DNA of 64,000 nucleotides from positions 186,001-250,000 of the forward strand of contig JACKQE010000001.1 of assembly GCA_024233005.1 (NCBI GenBank), in the 5' to 3' direction. Within the stretch, counting starts at the first letter, position 1. The number at the start of each line of letters is the position of its first letter. Position numbers and translations under genes: made by a program. Shown here piece after piece: positions 25,387-34,042 of this stretch. The notes under the pieces are model-generated. The model was not told where the DNA came from, ran no database searches, and was given only the letters and a program-made list of their open reading frames with translations. This DNA is from Akkermansiaceae bacterium. Lineage in GTDB: Bacteria; Verrucomicrobiota; Verrucomicrobiia; Verrucomicrobiales; DEV007.

Positions 25387-26472
25387 ATGAACCCATCCAT
25401 CCAACAGAACGCATCGGAGCCCCGGCGAAAGTTCCGCGTGATCCGGCTCCTCTCGTGGGCCGCTCTTGGGTGGGTGACGGCTTTCCTGCTCCTGCTGTTT
25501 GGTGTCTCCGAACGATGGTGGCTGGGCGCTGTCGCCACTTATAGCCCCAGGATTGCCGTCCTCGCCCCATCGTTGGTCCTCCTGCCGATCGCCTTGTTCC
25601 TGGATCGTCGCTCGGCTTATCTCAACGGGGTGGCGATCTTCATGGTGGCGGTATTCGCCATGGAATTTCACCTGCCCAAACCATTCCGCAGCAGTGCGGA
25701 AGGAAGCAAAGTGGGAGGGTTTTCACTCCGGATCGTCAGCGGCAATGTGGACAGCTTCGGTCCTGACTTCGAAAGGTTCCTCAACGAAATCAAAGGAACT
25801 GAGCCGGACCTCATCGCACTTCAGGAAGCTCCGGCAGGTCGTGCCCCGTTGGCGCTAAAGGACGCCTATTCCGATTGGCAGATTGTGACGTCGACCGAGT
25901 TCTGGGTCGCGAGCCGATTTCCCGCTCAGATCCTGGACCGGTGCCATACCACTGATTTTAACCGAGATGCGGCCGTGGCCGTCGAAATCGACACTCCCGC
26001 TGGCACGATGGTCCTGGTGGATGTCCATACCCAAACGGCCCGGTTTGGAATTTACGAACTTCAACCAGCCAAGGTTTTCTCCCGGGAGGGGTCCAAGGCG
26101 ATTGCAAAAATGGAAGATATCCAAGCCCGGAGGCATTCCGAGCTGGCTGCCGTCCGCGAATTCGTTGATCGCATCTCCCGGGAGCGGGCCACCATCGTGG
26201 CGGGGGACTTCAACACCCCCGAATCCAGTTCGGCTTTTCCTGAATTTTCAGGAGGATTCACCAATGCGTTTACCGCCAGCGGCTGGGGGTACGGCCATAC
26301 CGCACCCTGCGATAGAACCGGTCCCTTGCCAGCGGGCCATCCATGGATCCGCGTGGACCACATCCTGGTCAACCGGAGCTGGGACATCGTGTCCTGCCGC
26401 ACCGGCACCGGTAATGGTTCGGATCACCGCCTAGTGATGGCGGAGGTCAGGCTCAAGGAACCGGCCCGTTGA
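25387..26472 (+). CDS. endonuclease/exonuclease/phosphatase (EEP) family membrane protein
   Basis: 361 residues from ATG 25387; an in-frame ATG 57 bases upstream lacks support. The first 100 residues contain three hydrophobic segments (about 23-43, 52-75, 80-97). The catalytic part shows the family set: an N in VSGNVDSF, E in LIALQEAP, GDFNTPESS, and the terminal SDHRLVMAEV. This architecture matches the membrane-anchored YafD/DNase-I-like phosphoesterases. The active site would face the periplasm and likely cleaves phosphodiester or phosphomonoester bonds; substrate is unknown. Confidence 0.8.
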   Translation: MNPSIQQNASEPRRKFRVIRLLSWAALGWVTAFLLLLFGVSERWWLGAVATYSPRIAVLAPSLVLLPIALFLDRRSAYLNGVAIFMVAVFAMEFHLPKPFRSSAEGSKVGGFSLRIVSGNVDSFGPDFERFLNEIKGTEPDLIALQEAPAGRAPLALKDAYSDWQIVTSTEFWVASRFPAQILDRCHTTDFNRDAAVAVEIDTPAGTMVLVDVHTQTARFGIYELQPAKVFSREGSKAIAKMEDIQARRHSELAAVREFVDRISRERATIVAGDFNTPESSSAFPEFSGGFTNAFTASGWGYGHTAPCDRTGPLPAGHPWIRVDHILVNRSWDIVSCRTGTGNGSDHRLVMAEVRLKEPAR

Positions 26473-26655
26473 TCAAACTATCGCGGAAGGGTGCCCCCCA
26501 GCCAAGGGTCAATAGGTCATCGACACGGACAAGGTGTCGCCAGCGCCGACCTCGCTGTGCAAAGTCCTCCGCAAAGCAACATCCTATAGGCTAGGAACTT
26601 GACCAAGGTGGACGCCGGATGGGTTCGGGTTTAATTTGCCGCCCTCTTGTCCAGC

Positions 26656-27753
26656 ATGACCACCACCGAAATGCCGACCGCTGCCCGGACCGACCTCGTC
26701 GGCCTTTCCCGGGTGGCCTTGCGCTCGTGGCTCGAACGCAGCGGACATGGCGCCCATGAACGGGTTGTCTGGACGTGGATGCATCGCCGCGGGGGACGGG
26801 ATTTTTCCGGTTTGGCGGCGTTGAATATGCCCCGGGATCTGATTCGCCGACTCACGGAGGAAGCCGCTGTGGGACGCCTCCCGGTGGAGTTCCGCCACCG
26901 CTCGGGTGATGGCACCGAGAAGTGGCTGGTGGTCCTTCCCGACGGCCACCGCATCGAGTCTGTTTTCATCCCTGAAACATCCCGGGGCACGCTGTGTGTT
27001 TCCAGCCAGGTCGGCTGCACCCTGACCTGCCGTTTCTGCCACACCGGCACGCAACCGCTGGCACGCAATCTCACGGCGGCCGAAATCGTGGGTCAGATCC
27101 TGGTGGCGCGTGATCTGCTCGAGGAATGGTCACTCCCCGGGGAGGCGCCCCGTCGGCTGACCAACATCGTGTTCATGGGTATGGGCGAACCTTTTTACAA
27201 TTATGATGCCGTGGCTGAAGCCATCCGGGTGCTGATGGACCGCGACGGGATCGCGATCTCGAAGCGCAAGATCACGGTTTCCACCTCGGGCGTGATCCCC
27301 GGAATGCTGCGCTGTAACGAGGAGTTGGGCGTCAATTTGTCGATTTCTCTCCATTCCGCGCGCGACGACGTGCGCGATGGGATCATGCCAATCAACCGCA
27401 AATACCCGCTCGCGGAATTGATGGCTGCCTGCCGAGCCTATCAGGGGGTTTCATCCTCGCGGCGTCTGCTCTTCGCCTACACCCTGCTCAAGGGGGTGAA
27501 TGATTCAGATGAGGATGCCAAGGCTCTCCTGAAGTTGCTCGACGGTCTACCCTCCAAAGTGAATCTGATTCCATTCAATCCCTGGCCGGGAGCGCCTTAC
27601 GAACCATCACCCATGGAGCGCATCCTTGCCTTCCAGCAGATTCTCCACGACGCCCGGATGATCACCCAGATCCGCCACACCCGGGGTGAGGACATCCTCG
27701 CCGCCTGTGGCCAGCTCAAAACAGCCTCACGGAGTCTCCCCCAGACATTCTGA
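26656..27753 (+). CDS. rlmN: 23S rRNA (adenine-2503-C2)/tRNA methyltransferase RlmN, radical SAM
   Basis: 365 residues from ATG 26656; a TTG nine bases earlier is less likely. The radical-SAM cluster motif CTLTCRFC lies at about residues 121-128. It is followed by the glycine-rich VFMGMGEPFYNYD, the methylation-site segment SLHSARDDVRDGIMPINRKYP and, near the C-terminus, RGEDILAACGQL with the second catalytic cysteine. RlmN methylates A2503 of 23S rRNA and A37 of some tRNAs through a methyl-cysteine intermediate. The methyl-carrying Cys and the CxxxCxxC set are both present, so the enzyme should be active. It is a single gene, convergent with the VWA gene. Confidence 0.95.
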   Translation: MTTTEMPTAARTDLVGLSRVALRSWLERSGHGAHERVVWTWMHRRGGRDFSGLAALNMPRDLIRRLTEEAAVGRLPVEFRHRSGDGTEKWLVVLPDGHRIESVFIPETSRGTLCVSSQVGCTLTCRFCHTGTQPLARNLTAAEIVGQILVARDLLEEWSLPGEAPRRLTNIVFMGMGEPFYNYDAVAEAIRVLMDRDGIAISKRKITVSTSGVIPGMLRCNEELGVNLSISLHSARDDVRDGIMPINRKYPLAELMAACRAYQGVSSSRRLLFAYTLLKGVNDSDEDAKALLKLLDGLPSKVNLIPFNPWPGAPYEPSPMERILAFQQILHDARMITQIRHTRGEDILAACGQLKTASRSLPQTF

Positions 27754-27770
27754 CCAAGGTGGTCCGCCCG

Positions 27771-27795
27771 CCAGACAGGTGCGGTGCCCGTCTGG
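27771..27795. terminator. imperfect hairpin between convergent genes
   Basis: CCAGAC (27771-27776) pairs with GTCTGG (27790-27795), and two further base pairs form after one mismatch. The structure lies in the 61-bp gap between the convergent rlmN and VWA genes, a usual place for a shared terminator. There is no T-tract, so intrinsic termination is uncertain. Confidence 0.35.
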
Positions 27796-27814
27796 TGACT
27801 TCCGGGACCGGAAT

Positions 27815-29260
27815 TCAAGGGATTTCCAACTTCACTTCCTGCAGTTTGTTGGCCTGGATTTCGGTCTCCTTCTCCGCTTTCTTGTCCCCTGCAAATACCT
27901 GGATGAGAACCGTCCCGGCCGGCAGACTGGCAGTGGTCTCCTTGTCATAAGAGAAATGGAGCTCCTTCCGGTTGCCTTCGCCGTCGGGAGCGCTGAGGAC
28001 TTTCCAACTGGTCCCGCTTGAGGTGACCAGCTTGAGAATTCCGGCGTTCAGATTCAAAGTGACGGGAGTGAGGCGGTTGGCGACAACCTCCACATTCGCG
28101 GTGGCCACAGCGGCTCCGCGTTTCAGAATGAGGTTGTATTTGCCGGCGACAAGTTTGAAACGGGGGTCGCCATTGTAGCTGAAAGCGACGGATTTGCGTT
28201 CCCCTTCGGCATTGGGTTCACTGAACACTTCCCAGAAAAGATCCTTGGTTGCGGGGTCGGCGCCTTCCGCCATGACCGCCACGGGAGCCAGACTGCCGGC
28301 GTTGAGCAGGATCTCATCCGTGCCCAGCTTGCCGGCATTCACGGTGACTTCCTTGAAGGCGCTGGCCTCCCCCCATTTCACGACCACCCGGTATTTTCCC
28401 GCCGGAAGGCTGAAGGTTGGTGCGGCCTCATAGGAGAATCCCGCGCTCACCCGCTCCCCTTCGGCATTGGGTTCGCCGAAGACCTCCCAGGCCAGATCCT
28501 TGGTCAAGGCCTCGGCGCCTTCTCCCGGTTTGGCAGTCAGCCTGAGTCTCCCGGCACCGAGCACCACCGTCAGCGGGAGGGTCTCTCCGGCGGTGACCGT
28601 GATTTCCTTCTGGGCCTTGGCATTCCCGTGGGCAACTTTGACCAGGTAATGGCCGGACGGAAGATCGAACGTCGGATTCGCGTCGTAACTGAAGGCGGCC
28701 TGCTTGCGCTCGCCTTCTCCATTGGCCTCCGTAAAGACCTCCCACGCAAGATCTTTGCCGATCGGCTGTCCTTCCGCCTCCAGAAGCGCACTGGCCACGA
28801 CCTTGCCACTTTCCAGTGAAATCACCACCGTGGTTGGTTCTCCCGCCTTCACCTGCACCTCCTGTTGCCCGGTGGCATCACCGTGTTTCACCCGCACCAG
28901 CCAGGCACCTGCCGGCACGGTCAAGGTGGGGTTGGCATCGTAACTGAATCCGAGCTGTTTCCGGTCGCCTTCCGCGTCCGCGGGTCCAAGAACCTCCCAA
29001 GAGAGATCCTTTGCGATCGGTGGCCCTCCTTTGGTCGCCACCGCGGAAAGCTGCAGGGATGCGCTCCCGAGGACGAGGGTGACTTCGGCGGGAGCTCCCT
29101 CCCCGACGGAAACCTCCCGTTCAGCAACTGCGTTGCCCCGCTCTGCCCGGATCAGGTAGGTGCCGGGAGCCACCTTGAGGAAAGGCTTGGCATCGTAGCT
29201 GAATCCAGTCTGGGGTCGCTGGCCTTCTCCGTCGGCCGGACCGAGCAGTGTCCATGCGAC
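27815..29260 (-). repeat. six tandem ~255-bp coding repeats in the VWA gene
   Basis: Six consecutive units of about 85 codons share the pattern W-E-V-(L/F), G-E-G-x-R, FSYDxxP and PAGxYLV. Units 2-5 are the most alike (several read AWEVF or SWEVL and EPNAEGER); the first and last are more divergent. The similarity is also visible at the DNA level, so repeat number may vary between strains. Confidence 0.7.
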
Positions 29261-30205
29261 GCCCTTGTCGAAGGCGGTTCCGCCTTCTTTGTCAAAGGCC
29301 ACGGCCTTGATGCCAGTCTCGGTGAAGACCATTTCCCGGGTCAGGGTTTCGCCTGTTTTCACTGTCACCGCCAAATCAGCGGTTTTGCCCTCCCTTTCTC
29401 CATGGATCGTGAAATCACCGGCCTTCTCCAACTCCACAGTCCAACGGCCTCCGTTTCCTTTGGAGACCGTTTTTCCACCGCTCTGCAATTCGAAGGCGAC
29501 ACCCTCGATCACTGGTCCGCCGGAGGAGGAGCGGGGCTCCACCACGAGGAGCGTGGCCGGTTGAAGCACCTGCATCATCGCTTTCTGAAGGGATTCCATC
29601 AGGCTGGCGGCATCCTTGGCGGCCATGTAGAGACCGCCGGTTTGCTTGGCCATGCATTCGAGACTGCTGGCCTCCTCCGATTTGATGTCGAATCCAATGA
29701 CATGGCAGGTAAAATCGATTCCCCGAGCTTCCAACTCCCGCGCCACCGTGCAGGGATCCAGATCGCAGGTTTCAACGCCGTCGCTCACGAGGATGACGGA
29801 GGCCTTGGCTTCCGTGAAGCGCAGCTCTTGGGCGGCCTGCATCACAGCTGAAGTCAGCGGTGTTTTGCCCACCGGCTGGAGTTTGGCCACGGCAGAAAGG
29901 ATGGCTTCCCGGGTGTTGGATGCCGGAGCCACGAGCAATTCAATATCCTCACAGTCGCCTTTTTTGCGGTGTCCATAAGCCATCAAGCCGAGCTGGACCG
30001 AAGGGTCGAGTTTCGAAACCAAATCGGAGACGACCTTTTTGGCCACCTCGATTTTTGGTCCGCCGGGAACCTCACCGGCCATGCTGCCGGAGGCGTCGAA
30101 GACGATGATGACGCGCGCGGCATCAGAAGCAGACTGCGCCTTCGCTGCCCATGGGAGAAGGGTCAGGAAGCAACTCCAAGCCAAAGGAAGAAGGGGGGAT
30201 TTCAT
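27815..30205 (-). CDS. exported von Willebrand factor A protein with six tandem ~85-residue repeats
   Basis: 796 residues from ATG 30205, which starts a signal peptide (MKSPLLPLAWSCFLTLLPWAAKA). Residues about 30-215 are a VWA domain with an intact metal-ion site (DASGSM at 37-42, then the T and D positions in GKTPLTSAV and LVSDGVETCD). A linker of beta-rich sequence (about 225-315) is followed by six tandem repeats to the C-terminus. Each repeat carries W-E-V-F, an EGER-type turn, FSYDANP and an LPAGxYLVxV strand, like PEGA/carboxypeptidase-regulatory-type beta sandwiches. It is probably a periplasmic or surface protein-binding scaffold. The repeats look like recent internal duplications; their ligand is unknown. 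Confidence 0.82.
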   Translation of the reverse strand: MKSPLLPLAWSCFLTLLPWAAKAQSASDAARVIIVFDASGSMAGEVPGGPKIEVAKKVVSDLVSKLDPSVQLGLMAYGHRKKGDCEDIELLVAPASNTREAILSAVAKLQPVGKTPLTSAVMQAAQELRFTEAKASVILVSDGVETCDLDPCTVARELEARGIDFTCHVIGFDIKSEEASSLECMAKQTGGLYMAAKDAASLMESLQKAMMQVLQPATLLVVEPRSSSGGPVIEGVAFELQSGGKTVSKGNGGRWTVELEKAGDFTIHGEREGKTADLAVTVKTGETLTREMVFTETGIKAVAFDKEGGTAFDKGVAWTLLGPADGEGQRPQTGFSYDAKPFLKVAPGTYLIRAERGNAVAEREVSVGEGAPAEVTLVLGSASLQLSAVATKGGPPIAKDLSWEVLGPADAEGDRKQLGFSYDANPTLTVPAGAWLVRVKHGDATGQQEVQVKAGEPTTVVISLESGKVVASALLEAEGQPIGKDLAWEVFTEANGEGERKQAAFSYDANPTFDLPSGHYLVKVAHGNAKAQKEITVTAGETLPLTVVLGAGRLRLTAKPGEGAEALTKDLAWEVFGEPNAEGERVSAGFSYEAAPTFSLPAGKYRVVVKWGEASAFKEVTVNAGKLGTDEILLNAGSLAPVAVMAEGADPATKDLFWEVFSEPNAEGERKSVAFSYNGDPRFKLVAGKYNLILKRGAAVATANVEVVANRLTPVTLNLNAGILKLVTSSGTSWKVLSAPDGEGNRKELHFSYDKETTASLPAGTVLIQVFAGDKKAEKETEIQANKLQEVKLEIP

Positions 30206-30352
30206 ACGATTATGCTGTTTGTCCAGGATGGTCGACACCTGACCACGAACCCGGGTTTCCAATTTCAGACGAGAGGATACTTGCGTTCATTCATTCCGTC
30301 TCAGCACAATTAAAGGAATTGAGCGAAATCTTCGTAATTTTCAGCGCATGAA

Positions 30353-31723
30353 TCAAGGTGGCAGGGACTGGTCCCGGGTCTTGCCAACCAGTTCTTCGAC
30401 CTTGGAGGCGATCTGTTGCTCCACGGTCTCGGTGTAGGGCGCCCGGTGACCGTATTCGTAGATCCCCGTGGTCCCCTCGTAACCGCCTTCGCGCAGAACC
30501 CGCAATGATGGCACGTAGCTCAACAGATCATTGTGGTATCCCGCAACCCAGGTGGTGTCCCAGCCGTAAGCGGCTTTGAACCGCAGGGAATAATCAACCA
30601 CCGTCTCACCCGTCAGGGCGATGTAGGTCAACTCCGGGCCAAAGCGCCAGACTTGGACCGGGTAGGGCACGCGATCCTTCAAGGCACCTTCGGATTCATA
30701 TTCGGCAATCCAATGTTCGATCTCCCGACGAATCATGCCCTTGGCATCCGGCAGTCGATTCCGCAGTTCATCCAAGCTCGGGCCTGGTTGGAAAAACAGT
30801 TCGGTAGTCCCCATCGCCACCACCAATGGTCCGCTCAGAGGGACCATTTTCCCACGGACCACCTGTCGGACCGCCTCGGCCAGAATATCACCATAATGCT
30901 GTGCAAGATCCGACGCCGGAGCCTCGTTGGAGCCCATGATCCGGGGAAGCGGATTCGCGTCTCCACCGCAGTTCTGCACGAACATGGCCACCGATCCGGG
31001 AAATGTCTTCTCCACTGCGATCTGGGCGAAGCCCGCGTAATCGCCACTGATGGTCAGTCCCGAAAGTGCCGTGGTATGACAGGAATACCCGAAGACCACC
31101 GCCCGGATCTGGTCGCCTGCACGGGCCACCAGAACAGGCACATCCTGATCGACCTGACCGCCCAAGGCCCGTCCTCCGGGACGCGAGCGCCGCCGGTTTA
31201 CCGCCACGCCAGCCAGCCCTTGCTCAAAGGAAAGCTCGGCCGGTTTCAGATCCGCGATCGCCCTCCCGATGACCTCACCATACCATTGGTGGAGGTGCTT
31301 GGTGTAACGGTCACAGGCCGCTTTTTCGTCGGCCGTATGCTCATAGTATAGCCAGAGCACGTCTCCGGTAACGGGACAACTGTGATTGTGCGAATAATTC
31401 AACAACAAGCGCTCCCGGGGGAGCCCATGCTTTTCGAGCGCCTGGCGGGCGATGAGATCAACCATCGCCTCGCTCAGACCGACGAGGTCGGCGGTCACGA
31501 GCACCGAAGTCATCCCGGCGCTGTCGCGCAAGGCCAGGGCCTTGATCCAGATGGGATGCACCACCCGCAGGGGAAGACGGGTTTTCCCCCCATAACCGGC
31601 CAAGGGCACCGGCTCCGTCGGAGTGATGTCAACCTTGCCCACCCCGGCCTGCCACTGCGCGAACGAAGGAACCGGGGCCAGCAACAGCGTGGTCAGGAGA
31701 AAGAGGCGGCGGAAAAGATTCAT
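30353..31723 (-). CDS. neutral/alkaline non-lysosomal ceramidase-like hydrolase, exported
   Basis: 456 residues. The ATG at 31723 overlaps the preceding stop as ATGA. A signal peptide (MNLFRRLFLLTTLLLAPVPSFA) precedes AGVGKVDITP. Zinc-site motifs of the neutral ceramidase family are present: SHNHSCP near residue 110, YSCHTTAL near 215, the GDYAGFA loop, CGGDANP near 255, and ALTGETVVDYS near the end, with the conserved Glu and Tyr. The C-terminal immunoglobulin-like domain of secreted ceramidases is absent, as in many planctomycete and verrucomicrobial members. True substrate may be an amide lipid other than ceramide. It is the last gene of a four-gene operon. Confidence 0.82.
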   Translation of the reverse strand: MNLFRRLFLLTTLLLAPVPSFAQWQAGVGKVDITPTEPVPLAGYGGKTRLPLRVVHPIWIKALALRDSAGMTSVLVTADLVGLSEAMVDLIARQALEKHGLPRERLLLNYSHNHSCPVTGDVLWLYYEHTADEKAACDRYTKHLHQWYGEVIGRAIADLKPAELSFEQGLAGVAVNRRRSRPGGRALGGQVDQDVPVLVARAGDQIRAVVFGYSCHTTALSGLTISGDYAGFAQIAVEKTFPGSVAMFVQNCGGDANPLPRIMGSNEAPASDLAQHYGDILAEAVRQVVRGKMVPLSGPLVVAMGTTELFFQPGPSLDELRNRLPDAKGMIRREIEHWIAEYESEGALKDRVPYPVQVWRFGPELTYIALTGETVVDYSLRFKAAYGWDTTWVAGYHNDLLSYVPSLRVLREGGYEGTTGIYEYGHRAPYTETVEQQIASKVEELVGKTRDQSLPP

Positions 31724-33000
31724 GGCTGGACTCCTTCGAGATGATTGTGTTCCACGGTGATTTGTTTGGTACCGGGCCCCGCTTTGACAGACTGGCGGGG
31801 AAGTCCACCCCGGGTATCGACGAAGGTGTTGTCGCGGAGCGTGATGGACTCCGTGCCGCCCTGGATATCGATGACGGCGCCTCCTTCCGGCCCATTGTCA
31901 ATGAACGAATTGCCGACAATTTGATTCCGGTGACCGGCAAAGTCCGGACCCCGCTCAGGACGGAAAAGCACCCCTTGCTCCCGGCTTCCTTTAATCGTGT
32001 TGCCGGCAATCAGATTGTCAGTGTCCCGGTGGCCGATCGAAATGCCGACCCGGTTGCCCTCGATGAGGTTGTTTTCGGCGAGTCCGTTTTTGACGCCCCA
32101 GCAAAAAAACAGGCCGATCTGGTTGTTGCGCAGGACATTGCGGCGAATCACCGTCCGCTGTGAGCCGGATCCCGGATGCAGTCCGAGACCGGAATGCCCT
32201 TCACTTAAGGAATCCTCCACCGTCACATCATGGCAAATCTGCCAACTGATGCCGTCACCATGGTTGTTCAGGGCCCGGACGTGGCGGATCGCGACGCGGT
32301 TGCAGTCCTGGAGAAAAATGCATCCTCCATAATTGCCGTCCAATTCCGCATTCTGCTCCCGGTTGCCATCGAGAGTAAGATGCTCGATCCGCAGGTCGGC
32401 GATTTCTTCACCGCTCACCAAGGGGAAAAGGGTTGATACCGTGGCATGGTTCATCTGCCAGACATTCTCCCGAAGCGGACGGTCGAGCTTGAACCGGTTC
32501 CCCGAGCGTGCCACCAAGGTGCGCTTGATCACAATTTCCCGACCGGTTTTGGATTCCTTGGCTCGGAGGCAAACCCCATCGCCGAGACGGAAACCTCCAG
32601 GTTGTTGCAGCGTGATTTCCTGATCATACCAGTCGCTGTCGACCGCGAGCGGAGACGAAACCGAAGGCTCTTTGATCAGCCGCGTGTCTTCCCCGGACCC
32701 GACCAGATTGACCCCGGATTGCATCCGCACCGCGTTACGCAGGCGGAAGGTACCGGCCAAAAGGCGAACCGTGCCTCCCCCCAAACGGGCCACGTGATCC
32801 ACCGCCGCCTGGATGGCCCGCTGATCAGACCCCATGATGTCGGCTCCCGTCGGCCCCACCGTGACCGTAAGTGACTCCTCCCAGGTCGGCTGCACGGCGG
32901 TATCTCCGCTGGTTTGGCGGGGCCGGGTTACCGGAGGCGGATCGACCGCTTCTCCCAAAAGGGGAAGTCCAAATCCCAAAATCAGGAGGTATTTTTTCAT
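31720..33000 (-). CDS. right-handed parallel beta-helix (pectate-lyase-like) exported protein
   Basis: 426 residues from ATG 33000, with a signal peptide (MKKYLLILGFGLPLLGEA). QAAVDHVARLGGGTVRLLAGTF and SGVNLVGSGEDTRL are the N-terminal cap of pectate-lyase-3 or GH28-like helices. About 200-410 is a run of NN/NxI/GN parallel beta-helix turns (ENNLIEGNRVGISIGHRDTDN, AGNTIKGS). No catalytic triad of a specific polysaccharide lyase family is apparent, so it may be a lyase, epimerase or hydrolase, or only a binding helix. It overlaps the ceramidase-like gene by ATGA and is 45 bp downstream of the kelch gene. Confidence 0.8.
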   Translation of the reverse strand: MKKYLLILGFGLPLLGEAVDPPPVTRPRQTSGDTAVQPTWEESLTVTVGPTGADIMGSDQRAIQAAVDHVARLGGGTVRLLAGTFRLRNAVRMQSGVNLVGSGEDTRLIKEPSVSSPLAVDSDWYDQEITLQQPGGFRLGDGVCLRAKESKTGREIVIKRTLVARSGNRFKLDRPLRENVWQMNHATVSTLFPLVSGEEIADLRIEHLTLDGNREQNAELDGNYGGCIFLQDCNRVAIRHVRALNNHGDGISWQICHDVTVEDSLSEGHSGLGLHPGSGSQRTVIRRNVLRNNQIGLFFCWGVKNGLAENNLIEGNRVGISIGHRDTDNLIAGNTIKGSREQGVLFRPERGPDFAGHRNQIVGNSFIDNGPEGGAVIDIQGGTESITLRDNTFVDTRGGLPRQSVKAGPGTKQITVEHNHLEGVQP

Positions 33001-33045
33001 GACGCGGAAAGCGGGACGGAATCAATAAGGCTCATTGCTGCCGGT

Positions 33046-34041
33046 TCACTCCTCCGGTTTCCAATTTTCCGGCAAATGGAGTGACCAAACCTCACTGGAA
33101 AGCGGCCTGGCATGACCGCCGGCGATCCATAGTTGGTCCTGGAAGACAAAGACAGAGTGCTCATGGCGCTCCTTCCAATGGGTCTGCGTCCTCAGCTGCT
33201 GCCAGTTCCGGCCATCGGTGGAATGCCAGACGTCACCCCAGTTCTGCGAGGGCTGGTTCGACCAGCCACCGAGCACCCAGAGGCGGTCCCGGTAAGCGGT
33301 GGCTGAAAACCAGAGACGTTCGTGCCAGGGGGCCGCGGCGGTCTCCTGACGCCACTCTTTGCCATCGGCGCTCGACCAGACATCATTCTTGGCATGATAA
33401 GCTGGAACGTAGTTGCCCCCACCCATGACATATATCCGATCGCCCAGCACCACCGCCTGATGATAGGCGCGGGGACTCCACGGTGCCGCCGCACATTCCT
33501 GCCGCCACTCCCGGCCATCGGCCGAGGACCAGACATCATTTTTCAGGTGGTGGTCATCGCCGAAATAGTAGTTCTCCGTGCCGCCAAGAATCCAAAGACG
33601 GTTCTGAAACACCACCAATCCGGCAGCCAACCGGGGAGACCAAGCCGCATGGGCGGTCACCTGGTCCCAGTGGACGCCGTCGATCGAGGACCAGACCTGG
33701 TTGCTGGCGGAATGACCGGGAAGTCGCCCGTTGTGCCAGCCGCCCATCATCCACATGCGGTCCTTGAAAGTGACCGCCATCGCCAGATCACTGTGGAGCC
33801 AGGGAGCTCTGGGTTGCACGCACTGCCACGTGTTGCCATCCGCAGAAGTCCAGACATCACGCGGGGGAGCTTCCTGCGAGTTGAACCACCCTCCAAAAAT
33901 CCAGAGCCGGTTTCCAAAGACGCATTCACCCTGCGAATCCCTTGGTTGCCATCCGGCAGCAGGCGTCACCTGGACCCAATCAGGGGGAACCGCCCGGAGG
34001 ATCCCGGTGAGCAGGAACAACACAGCAGGGATCAGCTTCAT
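33046..34041 (-). CDS. exported kelch-repeat beta-propeller protein
   Basis: 331 residues with a signal peptide (MKLIPAVLFLLTGILRAVP). It contains five to six kelch motifs of the type (R/N)LWxxGG...xxDVWSSxDGxxW, spaced about 50-60 residues (for example LWIFGGWF, MWMMGGWH, LWILGGTE, IYVMGGGN, LWVLGGWS, LWIAGGHA). This gives a six-bladed propeller of the galactose-oxidase central-domain type without the copper radical residues. Such proteins bind glycans or act as exported lectins or sialate mutarotases. One base separates the PSD1 stop from its ATG, so the two are certainly co-transcribed. Confidence 0.82.
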   Translation of the reverse strand: MKLIPAVLFLLTGILRAVPPDWVQVTPAAGWQPRDSQGECVFGNRLWIFGGWFNSQEAPPRDVWTSADGNTWQCVQPRAPWLHSDLAMAVTFKDRMWMMGGWHNGRLPGHSASNQVWSSIDGVHWDQVTAHAAWSPRLAAGLVVFQNRLWILGGTENYYFGDDHHLKNDVWSSADGREWRQECAAAPWSPRAYHQAVVLGDRIYVMGGGNYVPAYHAKNDVWSSADGKEWRQETAAAPWHERLWFSATAYRDRLWVLGGWSNQPSQNWGDVWHSTDGRNWQQLRTQTHWKERHEHSVFVFQDQLWIAGGHARPLSSEVWSLHLPENWKPEE

Positions 34042-34042
34042 C

